This document shows, one piece after another, positions 46,580 through 59,659 of a stretch of DNA of 64,000 nt. Under the pieces are notes generated by a model. It was not told where the DNA came from. It saw only the letters and a list, made by a program, of their open reading frames with translations, and did not search any database. Location of the stretch: assembly GCA_023238725.1 (NCBI GenBank), contig CM041553.1, positions 23,695,001-23,759,000 of the forward strand, in the 5' to 3' direction. Numbering within the stretch: position 1 is the first letter of the stretch; every line of letters starts with the position of its first letter. The position numbers and the translations under genes were made by a program. Source of the stretch: Scortum barcoo (Eukaryota; Chordata; Actinopteri; Centrarchiformes; Terapontidae).

Positions 46580-49500
46580 ATGTTTGCTGCAGCCGCCAAG
46601 ATGTCTGTGGAGGCGAGCGACGTGCAGACGGACGAGGACTGCGAGGAGCTGGTGAGTCCTCGGCTGTGGTCTGACTTTGTGCCCTGAGCATGTGAGGATT
46701 TCTCCAAAGTCTGCACCTGTGTCCACACTGGGCCTTAAAGCAGCAGCTTGTGGCACCAACACTTTGAACTTGGGACCTCTTAAAGTGAAATGATGGATAT
46801 TTTTGATCATTTTAGCTTGTCTGATAAGCTTTTAAAGCAGATCCTTACTTGTTTGTGTATTTGAGAGACTTTTAGACACCTATAGAAGTGAAAATGGTAA
46901 ATATTTCACAATAAAAGAGGCAAGACTGGAGAAAAATGTTCTTATAAGTAGAGTATTTTGCATTAAATATAATGTTTTTGCTGCTTTATCCTTGTAAATC
47001 CTCAGAAACTACTGATTTATAAGGGTTGATTTGACTTACACATGTTAAACATTTAAAGCACAAACTTACATTTCTTTTTATTCTCTCTCTGACACCCTCT
47101 TCTGTCCGATCCAGGTTGAAGACAGCTTCTCTTTCTCTGCAGATATTCTGGAAAAGGTAAAACAAAATCAACAGTTAATGATTCATTTCTTCAGCGTAGT
47201 TTATGTATGTAGAGTATTTCCTGCCTCACAGAGCTGGTTTGATTCTTACACCTCCTTTTCAACGCCCCGTGTTTGTTCAGTATCAGAAAACGAGGAGGAA
47301 GAGATCTTCAGGAAAGCCTCCTGCTTCTCCAAGTAAGACCCGCCTGGCTGCTCTGTGGGGAGTTTTCCCAAATACCTTGACAGTTTCCACTTTCCAGGTT
47401 TTGCTGTCGTTCACATACAGTGTGTGTGTGTTCATGTGTGCAGGGTCTCCGTACCTCTCCAGCATGAACATGAACCCCAGGAGAGCAGCGGTGGCGGCCT
47501 GGAGGCTGCCGAGGGCCTCCCTGGGGGACGGCAGAGGGGACGCGCCCGGGGAGAGTGGCTCGGCTCTCCTCAGCAACGGCCACGGTAAAGCAGCGCACAA
47601 ACTCTCCTCGGGAGGGGGGAGGAGAAGTGAGAGGCGCAGACTCAGTTTGTTCAGCTGGTTTGCTGACTTTGTAGGTGTTGTGCTCTAGGATTAATTCATT
47701 TTTCAGGCAACCTGTGGGCAGAAAACCTCCACAGTAACCTGAGTCTATTTTTCTTTATGTTGTTTGTATACACACTTAGCTGGCAGATTATCAGGCACAT
47801 CTATTAAAGTCAATGCAGTCTAATGCAACAGTCCTGCAATAAATCCTCCTTCATGAAGGTTATAATACTTAGGTTTTTAGTTTTTGCTTAGGAGAAAGGT
47901 TAAAATGTTCAGTGTATTTGGAGGATGCAGTTTGTTGTGCTGCTTAGCTGCATTGCATTATATAGAGAGGTGTTTGTGTTATTTAGCAGTCCTTCAATGA
48001 TACAAAATAATAAAAAAATATAAAAACTACCACAGGTTGTTTAACAGTATTTTATTTTCTGAAAATAGCTGTCTTCTGCTGTAAATCAATCATTGAGATC
48101 AGAATTTTTAGGATGCACAACTAAAAGTAAGAGCTAAAACAGACTAAAACCCTGTGTATATTTGCAGATTCTCTATGGCCTCATTAGCTCATTATCTCTA
48201 ATTTACTGCATTGTGCATAATGCAGATTTGGACCGCAGATCTCGTTCTGAAAAAGTGTTAAACACACAAGTCAGATGGAGTATCGACTCGTGGGGAAACG
48301 TCTCGAACCTCCCTTTTTTGCAGATGTGTCCCAAACGCTGAGGTCGGAGTGCGACGTCACGCCGGAGCTTCTCAAACAGACCTTGAGCATGAGGAAACAC
48401 AAGCATCTCCTCTCTGGATCCAACGGTGAGATGGTGTGTGTGAAACTAAGTGAGGAAGAGCAGAGACCGGACGAAGCTGAGGGTCAGAGTTTGTCCTGAA
48501 CAGAGGAGCCGGCTGAGGGCAGAATCAGGAGACAGTGTCAGAAAACAGACAGTGAGGATGTTTTTATGAAATCACCACCGGTAGACGTTTCCTAACTGCG
48601 AGGGTGAGGACGTGGGCGACTCTTTTTGTGCGACGATTCGTCTCCTTGTGTGTTCCAGGCTTCAACTTCGGCACGGGCGACCACAGAGAGAAGGAGGACA
48701 TGTACGATGAGATTATTCGCCTCAAGAAGGTAAAGGAGATGCAGAAGGAGAAAAAACACTGACTGAACATACTGTGTATCAGGGTGGTGTAGCGAGGTGG
48801 GAGATTGTTCTTCAGCACAAGTGTAACAGGATGTCTCTGGTCTGCTGAAACGACCTTGAGCAATGCATTTGATGCCTACGAGCTCCTGTGTGCCGTTCTG
48901 TAGCTGACTCAGACTTTTATTCCTCTGCAAGAAGAAAAAGAAGGTTAAGATAACTTTTTTTTTTTAGATTTGTCACCTGGGGATTTCCAAACGCCTTCTT
49001 TGTGTATGTTGAACTTTTTTCTTTTTACATAAGTCTTTAGTTGTGTGATTAATCACCTGTGCTGTTCTCTGCAGAGCCTCCAGGCGCAGAAGTCTGACAA
49101 CCAGCAAATGAAAGCCAAACTACGCCGCCTGGAGGAAGACAACGCTAAAAGAGCGAAGCAGATAGAAGAACTGTTGGATCCCACGAAAGTATGATCACTA
49201 AATTGCTTCATTTTTTTGTGAAGGAAACTTTGAATAAGACAAATAACAAAACATTTTTTCTCTCTCCACAGGGATCTGAATATACTCGGAGTTTGGTGGA
49301 TAAGAAAAAAGAAGGGAGCGTGGTGAGTACATCCCATCTGGTCCTGAACATACCAGAGATCATTTTTATGATCAATCCTAAACAGATTTAGTAAAATTGA
49401 TCCATCCGTCAAGGTTCTCAACGGGCTGAAACAAAGGATCCTGAAGCTGGAGCAGCAGTGTAGAGAGAAAGAAAATGCCCTGAGGTAAAACACTCTCCCA

Positions 49501-52500
49501 CTTTTGCACAAGTCCATCTGTTTTGTGTGTGAAGCAGCATGATGTTCAAGTTATTTGTAATTTTTTTCCAGTAATCTACAGAGTGAGCTGAGGACCACCA
49601 ACCTGGAGGAGCTGAAGATCACAGTAGAAACCTACTTTGAAGAGGTAACGTCGACGTCTTCTGATGCAACATGTCTGCTTTGTGTTACTTTTACACCTCA
49701 GTGTGAGAGTGAAAAAAATGTTTGGCATGTTTCCGTGTACGAATTTGAAGTGCGAAATACCCGAAACAACCACCAAAGGAACGACTCTAAAAATAGTGTT
49801 AGAAAGACACACTCCCCGACTGCTCTGTGTCTTCATCGCGTTTACTTTGGTTACAGAGTGCAATGCTCAGCTGTAGAGGTAGAAATCCTGCATAACTTGT
49901 GAAGTGTATGTTTGTGTGCCTTGTCTTTCAGATCCAGAGGCTGAGGATGCTTCTAGAAGCTGCAGAGAAAAGGCATGATTTTAATTTCCATGTTAACTTG
50001 TGTTAAAAGACAAAGGAAAGGAGCCAGAAACAGTAACCCTGAATAAGCTTGTGTTTATGTCACTCTGAATGGGGAAAAGTGGGTGACCCGATCCAGTGCT
50101 TTGGTATACTTGTGGTCATGCTTTTCTAGCTTATAATAACTGTACGATTACTTTAAAGTTATTACTTATTATGGGATTACTGTATCTCTTGAGTTGATTT
50201 TGGCTGTAACTTCATGCTCTTGTGGGTACTTGAAGATGATTGTAGGTCATAATATGGCTGACGATTGTTGCATTAACCTTTCAAATAATCAAATAAGTGA
50301 AAGAAAGATATTGTCCAGTGTATAATGTGTCTTGTTGAAAGTGTCACTATTTAAGTCTGGATATTGCAGATTTTACTTTTATAGAACTTAAATGGGACAG
50401 TTGCGTAAGTGGACTTAATTTTACATTCAGTACTGTGTGTTTATTACTCAGGAGTTCAGCCACTTTGCTTCCCTTTCATCAATATTTAGGAGGGCAGAAA
50501 GGATAAAAGGAGTCTTTTCTGCAATTGGTGAGATAAAACTGTTAGTCAGAGACTTTGATCCCAATCACGCAAGTAAAGGTTGTCCACACAGACCAGTAAA
50601 AAGACGGGGTTGCAGGATTTGTGATGAATGTTCAGAAATACTCTTGTCTGCGTTCATTATCTTCATCTTTCTCATGAAGTCACGACACACCTCCCTCTCT
50701 GTGTCTGTCCGCAGTAGTCGAGCAGAGAGTAAATGCTCCCAGAGGCAGCAGAAAGCTCTGAGCTCCACAGTTCATCGTCTGTCCGAGAACCTGAAGCAGC
50801 TCCAACAGGAAAACACGACGCTCAGAGAGGAACTCAACACCGACAGTCCTGCAGGAGGAATCAAAGGTCTTTTTTTCTCACACAACAAAACCACACTGAC
50901 ACACTCGTCCCAGTGCTTCTAATACTGACCTCATTTATTCCATTTTCCATTTTTTCTTTTGCTCTAAATGTGACTCTCAGTTTCGCAGGGTAAGGTGATC
51001 ACAGAGTGTGTAAAGTCAGCGTAACTTTAGTGTGACGTGCCTACCATTTTGTGATGTGTGAAAAATGAACAGCGGAGATAAATAATGCCATTTATCCATA
51101 CAGATGAAGGTGTAGAATATTAAAGAACTGTACATGTGGTATCTCACTTGGAGAAATACACTCAGATTTCAGCTCTTTCTCTCAGCAGAAACTGTATTGT
51201 GTGTTAAGATGTTTTACTCACGTATTACTGTTCATTGACTAAAACAGTAATATATCAGGAACAAATGAAATGTTTTCCTGATCAAGCTGCATTATGTAGG
51301 AATTCAGGTAGCAATGAAACAATATAGAGGGGTGTCCAATATGGATAAAATCTTATGTTATTTTATATTGCTTTATATTTCATCATGACACAGGATAAAA
51401 TAAAAGATTTTAGATCAAATAACTAGATTAAAAATGGATAACTACCTATGTATAAACAGTATAGATCTCTTCTCCATTGAATAATTTTATTGTATATTAC
51501 ATCATTTTCCCCATCCAAACAATATAGTAACAACCACTGATCATTTTTGTATTCATTCTTTCTTTTTTTTCTAACCAGATATATACTGAACTTTTTTAGT
51601 GTGTTGGGGTGGATGGATGAGTGGTATATAAAGAGAAGTGCAAGTACAAACTGAAATAAAAAATGATTAATAAAAGGAAACAAATACTGAAACAGAATGA
51701 CTGACCATTAATCATCAGCCTCAAACAGGCCTGCAAACAAAAGTAGTTCAACATCAGGTAATTCATTGTTTGTCAAAGTACTTGTGATGGTCTGTTTAAT
51801 GAATCCAGATCTATCTATCTATATATATATAAACAGGTTGTTTAAACATCATTTGTAGGGAGGGGTGTATTTAAAATTGTATCCTACATCTCAATCCCTG
51901 CATTCACTGAAACACCACTGCAGCATTGTCTTCTGCACTGTGATACTGATGGAGAAAGTGTGTGTTTGTGTGTCCTAGGCTACAGAGAGTGGAGTAAACA
52001 GAGACTGTTGAGAAGGCTGCTGGAAGTGGAGAAGGTGAGAGAAAACTGTAACTAGTTGTCCTCGTGAACACACACTCAGTCAGCTGTGTGGGATTGTCTT
52101 ACAAAGAAAGCGGCTCCATCACAGAACGACTCCTCTCTCCTCCTATCAGAGGCTGGAGGACGGCAGAAGACACGCCCACACGGCAAAGAGCGGCGAGCGG
52201 TTGGATCAGGAGGTCCAGGCCGCGCCCACTGAGAGTCTGGGGTTTACCATAGCAACAGAGGCAGTGGTCTCCGTGGGAACGAACACTGAGGAAGGGGAGG
52301 AGGTTTCTGAACTGCGAGAACGCTTCAGCCAATTGGAGAAGGAGAAGGCGGAGCTTCAAGAGATGCTGTCAAGTAAAGAGTGAGTGAAGCACTCAGCTCA
52401 CATACAGTTTTTTTTATCATCTTCACAAGCCATAATAAATGTTTATAATCTAAATGCATGACATATATCAGAGGGAGAAAACAATTTTTTTGATGGTCTA

Positions 52501-55500
52501 CCAGGTTATCAGTACGCTTACATCATTACCTATCACATCAGTGACAGTTACTACGGCCGTAAAGACATAGATTTTTGTTTTGGAGACTAAATCTGTGCTG
52601 TGTTTGTGTTTTCAGTGATGAAGTGAGACAGCTGAGGACAGAAAGAGAAGAACTGGAGAAAGAGACAGATCGATGGAAAGCTGAACAGACAAAAGAACGG
52701 GACAAAAAAACACAGCAGCATAAGTATGTTTTAGTCGTGATGTACCTTTAATACAGCAGAAATATGTAATTTGGCTCAAGATGCCATGCTACACATGCAC
52801 TCTAGTCTACGTTAAGTGAACATGAGACGTATAAGATTTATAAGTTCTGCTTTTGTTAAAGTCATATCGCCCCCACATACATTTACATATTCTTTGAATG
52901 TATGGCGGTACTTAAAAGGGCCGTCACCAGCTGCTGCTGTATTTATATCTGACACCATTACAACAGTCATTTTACGGAGAAATCTCCTTATGCCCACCGT
53001 ACAGATCACAGCCGATGCTGCTGTCACACAGATGCTTTGTAGTTACGTAAAAAATGTCCCAGCGAACACAGTTGGCATCGTCATAAAGATCCACTGGAGG
53101 ATTGTCTGTATGCAAATAATGTCTAAATATATAACAGCCAGGGAAGGAACCTCTACTCTGTCAGCAAAGAGTCACAGTTACAGTTTGTTTAACTTTAACA
53201 AACTAACATGTAAACACACTGTTAGCAGAGAAACTGATATTAATGCTGACATTCGACTCCCAGCCCCACTGTTAGAGGACATCCACCATGGCTGCTAGCT
53301 GCATTTTGTCACTTGTTTATGTTTTATTTACGCGTTTGTGTCTCTCAGGCAGGAGTTGGACCAGCTGTGGGCGAAGATCCAAACTCTGGAGGAGAGATCT
53401 GCACAAGCTGAGCCCTGCTCTGCCTCTGCCACATCGCCAGAGGACAAAGAGGACACTCAGGCCGGAGCAGGTCTGAAAGAGGGAGCAGAGAGAGATACTG
53501 GAGGCACAGAAGAGAAGGAGGGGGAAGGACAGGGAGAACTGGGTGCAGATGCAGAGAAGATAGAAAGAGAGAAAGCAGCGTCGGTCATACAGACGAGCTG
53601 GAGGGAGCACAGAAACAGAGTGCGTAACGCGGCACAATTATGTAAACAAAGTTATTGATGTGTGAGATATTATATAAAACATGTCCAGACATTTTGTCCC
53701 AGATTTCACTTCCTGTCTCCGTCGTTTATCTCCGTCTCTCTTCATTCTGTCTTCAGGACATTGTGATGTTGCAGTCAGCATTAAGAGGCCACCTCCTCAG
53801 AGAGTCGCAGCTCAAGGATCTGCTGAAAGATGCAGAGAACAAGGTCTGACTCACGCAAACGCTTTCATGCAGACTCACAGTCCCTTTGTATCTGGAAAGC
53901 AGCACTTCAGGATCGCTACATTCAAGGGTGGTCATCTTTGTGCATCAGTATCACTTTTTAAAACTTCTTTTATTGATCACTGTCATTTTTATTTACTCAA
54001 GCACTTTACTGAAGCACTTGTCATTTTCATTTTCTGCTAGTTTCTACTTCTACTCCTCTACAGTACACCACATTTCAGAGGGAAACAGTGTACTTTGTAC
54101 TTTAGTTTCTAGTTACTTTGCTGATTCTGCTTCATAATAAAAAATATAATCAACCCTCAGAGCTAAGCTAACAGGACAGCGACAGAGGCTACCCACAAAT
54201 GCAAAGATCGTTTCAAAATTAAAAAGTCTAATATGACATGGGGTTAATACAGAGAGAGTAACAGAGCAGATAAAGAGAGTGAAAGGAGTAGAGTAGAAAA
54301 GGAGGATGAAGAGGAAAGAAAGAGGGGTGTGTCGATGGAAAAGTGAAAACAAGATGTGTGTCAAGGTAAGCAGTGTCACAGCGTTGCCGTCAACTTTCTA
54401 GAAATCTGAGAAGAGAGTAAAGACGGCACCTTGGACAGAGTTGTGCTGAAATAAGGCAGAGCTGCAGTTCAGTCAAATGACCACTAGATGGCTCTGAAAG
54501 CATCTTCTATGAGTCTACGATGACCTCCCTCTGTCTCATCACATACATGTTTCTCTTTCTCATCCCTTGTTCCTCCTTTACTCCCATTTCATTCTCCCTT
54601 TTGCCCCGTGTCTTCCTCATCTCTTCTTTTCAGGCTGCAGGAGCAACAACCCGCAGTGATGTCGCATCCTCCGTCGAGGGAGAGCTGGATGTGGTTGCCT
54701 TGACGATGATACAGTCTGCATTCAGGGGACACCTGGCTCGCTGTAGTCTTGCAATAGAGAGGTGACTCATATTTTCACAGAGGAATGTTAAAAGGACAGA
54801 TCCAATCACACACGCAGTGCAGTTTGCAGCATTATGAGTGTGTGTGTTTGTGTGTGTTTGTGCATCAGCTCAGGGTTCTCGGTGCCTTCTCAACCGGGAA
54901 ACAAGTTGCCTACGCTGGTACCAAGAAGAGCTCACTCGTCGCACACACCCAGCACAACAGGTGAGGTTAACACACACTTTTTTGTGATCTTTTTTGTGTA
55001 TGTGAGCAAACACACAGCACAGAAACAAACAAACAAACAAAAGTACATAGCATCCCTAAAAATAATAGGAAAAAGAAAATAAAGTTAGATAAAACACTTT
55101 CCCACTCCCCTGTCTTACTGTATGTCACAACCAAGTGACAACCAAGTTTCCCCTGATCAAAAATTTAGTGTCACTTGTGTTTTGACTGATAATTCGCGAC
55201 TTCTCCACACTGGAGGGGCTTGTGACTTTGACGGGAAACACACTATTCAAAGAGCCGCTAAAGACAGTCTGTCAGGGCTCAGGCTTGGCGTTTGTTTAGC
55301 ATACAACACCACAGCATCGCCCTGCTCTCAGCCTCCCGAATCGCTTATCGCATCTGCCCCGGCGCCTTTATGAGCAGTGATGGACGTCGCTGGCACACTG
55401 ATCTAATTCCAGGGCGCCTGCTTCCCCTGCACCAGACGGAGAGCTTCGACAGCCTCCTGTGAAAGACCGACGAGGACGTGCAGCAGTATTGTAGCTACCT

Positions 55501-56541
55501 TGCGTGACCCCCCTGTATAAACGTCCTAAGCTTCTGCCTAACCTTAACGACCCCGTTAGACTGCACCACCATCCCTCCGAAGCTTCCCCCTCCATCTCCC
55601 TGCTTCCCTAATAGGCTGACAGCAGATGGTTGCATAGACAAGAGCAGCGATGTCAGCAATTTTTAAAAATTTTTTTCTTCTATGATTTACAGGCTGCCCC
55701 TTGCATTTGATGTGCAGTGGGAGATATTTTGGACAGTAACACTTTTGGCTTCTCCCTCTTATTTCTGAAGGCTTGTAGGGTTGTCATAAGTTTTGGTTAA
55801 AAACATATAAGTGGAATGTGGATAAAGACAACCTTTATCCAAGCACAACATGCATATCTTTAAATGCATCCTGCTAAAAGCACCACAGCTGCGTCATCTA
55901 TACACATATTGGAGACGATGTGCAAATTGTGCCTTAATGGCTGCTGACTGACTGTGTTGTTTTGCTGCCAAGGCGTTGCCTCCCTCCACAGAGACGAACA
56001 AAAGCAAGGTGAGGAAGGAGAGCCCTGGTATGTCTCTAGCACTCACTCCTCCAGGAAGACACCCAGAACAGGTCAGAGAAGAAGCGTATATAGTTTTTGT
56101 ACATTTCATTGTTAAAAGCTGAAGTTCTATGTGTCAGCCAAAGTTTTGTGTGTGTGTATATGCTTAAACCTAATCTGATGTTTCAACATTGATGCAATAA
56201 AATGTCTGCCGGAGGAAAATATGATATATGCAGAGATGAGACCCAGATCTTGAGAAAATCATAAATATTCATGTAGAAATATGCATATTAAAAACGACTT
56301 AAAATCCCATTCACTGCATCTTCTATCATGTGTTAATTCATTAGAGCTGTGTAGGTGAAATGTAATTAATCCAATCCGGGTGACTAAGCACAATCCTACC
56401 TGTGTCTCTCCCGCAGACCAAACAAAACTTCGCTGCACAGCTAAGTCTGATGGAGCCGCTGCAGCCGATTCTGATGACTCGGATGACATCATTGTGTCTC
56501 CGTCACGTCCTCTGAGAAGCAGAGAAGTCTTAATCTTATAG
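46580..56541 (+). CDS. iqce: IQ domain-containing protein E
   Basis: Twenty coding exons: 46580-46651, 47115-47156, 47281-47332, 47444-47584, 48324-48425, 48659-48729, 49075-49188, 49272-49322, 49414-49484, 49572-49644, 49932-49972, 50715-50866, 51979-52034, 52150-52379, 52616-52723, 53349-53619, 53757-53843, 54634-54761, 54869-54960, 56417-56541. Lengths sum to 2079 bp, 692 residues, all phases consistent. IQCE tethers the EVC-EVC2 complex at the base of the primary cilium and supports Hedgehog signalling. Seen are SPYLS near the N-terminus, the REKEDMYDEII and LNGLKQRILKLEQQC coiled-coil core, a YREWSKQRLLRRLLEVEK block, three IQ-like helices (ASVIQTSWREHR, VMLQSALRGHLL, TMIQSAFRGHLARC) and the DSDDSDDII tail. 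Starts at 46577, 46580 or 46601 are all in frame. The intron after 49972 has a GC donor. Confidence 0.95.
53960..54175. repeat. Dispersed repeat family 2, copy (iqce intron 17)
   Basis: 'ctactcctctacagta', 'agtttctagttactttg' and related phrases of the family seen at 21.7 and 23.6 kb. Confidence 0.45.
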
Positions 56542-57515
56542 ACTGTCTGGGTTGTGTGTGTGTGTGGATTTCTGTGTTTGTGTCTGAGAGAGAGAGAGAG
56601 TGTGTGTGTTTTTTCTGCTTGTGTTTCCACTCAGAGCCTGTATGTTAAAGACTTGCACAGTCATATGTACCAAATCATTATGGTTCTTAATGAATCTGCA
56701 AATAACAGCTGGGATATTCCAGTATTAGTCAGGATTACATTGAACACAACACTCGCTGTCTGCCGATCGATCATCTCCGGTGTAATGCACATTTTGTTTC
56801 TGCGGTAATAATCAGAATATTTTGGAAAGATGGCAGCAAGATCTTTAATGACATGAAGTTTAGAGGCACATAAACACCTCACCTTCATCATGGTCGTGTT
56901 TAGGATGCTGTCAAAATACAACACGTGGATGCATCCCAGTGTTGACGTGAGGCTAGAGGATATTCTGCGTAGGAGAAAGAACTCGCATAATTATTGTGCT
57001 TTATCATTTCGACCAAATAGCTCTTTTTAATTAGTCTTTTGTTTTATTTGCCAAAGTGCCTACTGCATGGATATTCCAATTAAATTCACAGTAATAAATG
57101 TACTCATTTCTCTTAACCTGACTGGCCCATGTGAGCCACATCACTGTAAGTTCCTTTTGGATTTCACCGGCTTGAAAATAACGAATGAATCCTACTTTGA
57201 CATGCCTGATTTGTAACGTGTAAACGTCAATACACCAATCTGTCGTGTATGCTTATTAAATGATGTCTGATTCTGAGGTATGATTGAGGGATGATTCTCA
57301 ACTGATGCACTATTGAGTCAAACTGTGAATAAATTATAGATCAGTCTGCTGCAATACTAAACACACAGTTGGTACAGTGGAGGATAAACAGGGATCTAAT
57401 GCCAATAATGTTTGTGCTCTGAAAAAACACAAATGAAAACGTTTGAGTCGACAAAGAGAACGGACGAGTGCGGTTTTCCCCATGTGATGTGTTTAACTTA
57501 ATTTCTGAGACCTTC

Positions 57516-57521
57516 AATAAA
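57516..57521 (+). other. Probable iqce polyadenylation signal
   Basis: AATAAA followed by a T-rich and TGTTT tract, 975 bp past the stop. Earlier AATAAA copies near 57090 and 57329 are alternatives. Confidence 0.45.
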
Positions 57522-57589
57522 ATGCTGTTTTTTTTTGTTTTTTTTTTTTTACAATAAAACCTCTCATGTCTGATGTAGTTCTTGCCAGA

Positions 57590-57820
57590 AGGCATTGATG
57601 GAAAGTATTTGAGAACATTTACTCAAATATTGCACTGCTGACAGTTTTGAGGAATTTGTTTTATATGTGTACACGCGTAGTCCTCTATTGACAAGGAAGC
57701 ATCGTAATTTTACTCCACTACAGTAAGTTGAGAAATTTAGCCTGTAGTTACATTTCAGATAAAGTTTCAACATTAAAAAAACACATCATTTGTTAAATAA
57801 AATACATTGTTTGGCTATTA
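57590..57820. repeat. Dispersed repeat family 2, copy
   Basis: 'gatggaaagtatttgag', 'aattttactccactacag' and 'tagttacatttcagat'. Confidence 0.5.
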
Positions 57821-58354
57821 AACAAGTGTTTTCCAACTTTTTTTTTCCACTGCTTTGTAAAAGTAGTTTGTTGTTCATGTCCTTAGATAGTTTCATTTAA
57901 ATAACTGATAGAGGTCTACAGAGGTCAAAGTGCAATAATTGTTCACTAAAGAAGAAGATCAGAAAAATATCACACAGGAGCACAGGAAAGAAGAATGCTG
58001 AAAATAAAGTAAAAAATACAATATGAAAACCTATTATAAATACATATACAACATGATTGTCATCTATGTCAATGAAAGAGCTGTGCAGTTTTGTGACCAG
58101 AATGTAGCAGAAAGTGGAAAAACTCATTCACAGAGGCTGCCGTGCATAGTGCTGCTCATCAGGATGTAATCTAATCATTCACACAAACAAACACCGATGG
58201 CCGTGCCTTTGGGAGCAGTTTGGGGTTGTGTTAGGGCCACTTTGACATGCAGAGTTGAACCCCTGACCTTTCCGATCAGCTGTCTAGTAATTACTAATTA
58301 CCTGCTATACCTCCTGAGCCACAGACACCCTGATGTAAAGATTACATGGAGCGG

Positions 58355-58540
58355 TTGTTGGTAATGAAATTCTTCAGTCACAGGCTCCCTCTAACAGTGC
58401 TTTAAAATGGGCAGAAAGACAATCACACATTTAAAAATGACTAAAGTACAAGGTATAAGAATAGAAAATAGTATGCAGTAGTATGCACATAGTATGTGGT
58501 GATGCAGTAAAACACAAATACGTCAAAGTTGCACTTAAGT
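58355..58540 (+). repeat. A-rich dispersed repeat, related to that at 44.92 kb
   Basis: 'ggtaatgaaattcttcagtc', 'ccctctaacagtgct' and 'atgactaaagtacaaggt' compare with 'ttccttctaaca' and 'atgactaaagttcaag' at 44.93-44.97 kb. Confidence 0.4.
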
Positions 58541-59078
58541 AAATATACTTAGTTACTTTGCAGCACAGGTAAAATCTCCATTATAACATGTATTTTTCTA
58601 ACTTTTAAAGAGATATATTTATGTACAGTCTGGGCAGAAATTGGGTGAAGTGAGGAAGCTGCAGCCATGCTATTGTTGTGCTATAATTCATGTACAGACC
58701 CAGCATGCCTCACATAGGAGATTTTTGCCATTATGACATTTTAGGACTAATATTCCCTATAATCTGCATTTAATGGTTTGTGATTGGAGTACGAATGACA
58801 GTGAGCTGTTTTATGACACTGATATCATGATGCAGGTGTTTTACAAGGCAACAACCCACGTAATGACAAAATGATTATGTTTATTCTGTTCATTATGATG
58901 GACTTCCAGTTCAAAAGCATTTTAAAGCAAAGTGGAGTGAAGTCATATGTCATATTGCAGTGTTTTAACCATTTTAAAAACACGCCATCTACAGGAGTGT
59001 TATTAATAGGTAAAAAGACAGGACTACCAGTCTGCAGTGAAGTAAGGACATTGTGTGTTTAACGATTTAAATATTTTC

Positions 59079-59180
59079 ATGCAGAATCAGGTTTGATTGC
59101 CAAGTAGATTTTCACATATAAGGACTTTTCCTTAGTGTACTGGTGCATAACAACTAACACAGGAATGACGAATTGACAAT
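59079..59180 (+). repeat. Short copy of the 'TTTATTGCCAAGTA' repeat
   Basis: 'gcagaatcaggtttgattgc' and 'caagtagattttcacatata'; eroded. Confidence 0.45.
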
Positions 59181-59540
59181 GAAATAATTAAAAAAATAGA
59201 ATAAAAAAAAAATATGTCCAGGATGACTAGTATTTAAATGAAAGAGCTGTGCATTTTTTGTGCAGGCATGTTTAAAATATCACCCAGGTGATATGCAAAG
59301 GTTTACAGCATTTAGTTTAAAGAATATATGAAATTTGATCAAAGAATCTTAAAAGATGTGCATTAATGTAAGGCAGGTGTGTAGTTACGTTTACGTTAAT
59401 GAAACATGTAGTGAATAATTGACACTAATAAACAAAACAAGCTAAATTATTATGTCAAATTTGAACTACAACAAATTGCAAAACAGTGTGCAGTATGTTG
59501 GCATGTTTCTGTTGATTGTGTGTAGACTTTATGCTAATGA

Positions 59541-59659
59541 ATCTGAATCAGCTTTATTAACAAGGTATGTGGACACATACAAGGAGTTTGACTCTGTTTT
59601 TTCAGCACACTCTCAGTATGTAACAGGCAAAAAGAAAATATAAATAAATAAACATAAGA
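59541..59659 (+). repeat. Left half of a dispersed repeat split by the LINE
   Basis: 'gaatcagctttattaacaag', 'gtggacacatacaaggagtt'. Right half probably 63119-63250. The last 10 bp (AAACATAAGA) are the target duplication. Confidence 0.65.

Noticed and set aside
52795..53300. 160-codon frame in iqce intron 15
   Set aside because: Adding it would break the phase between exons ending at 52723 and starting at 53349, and no domain is seen.
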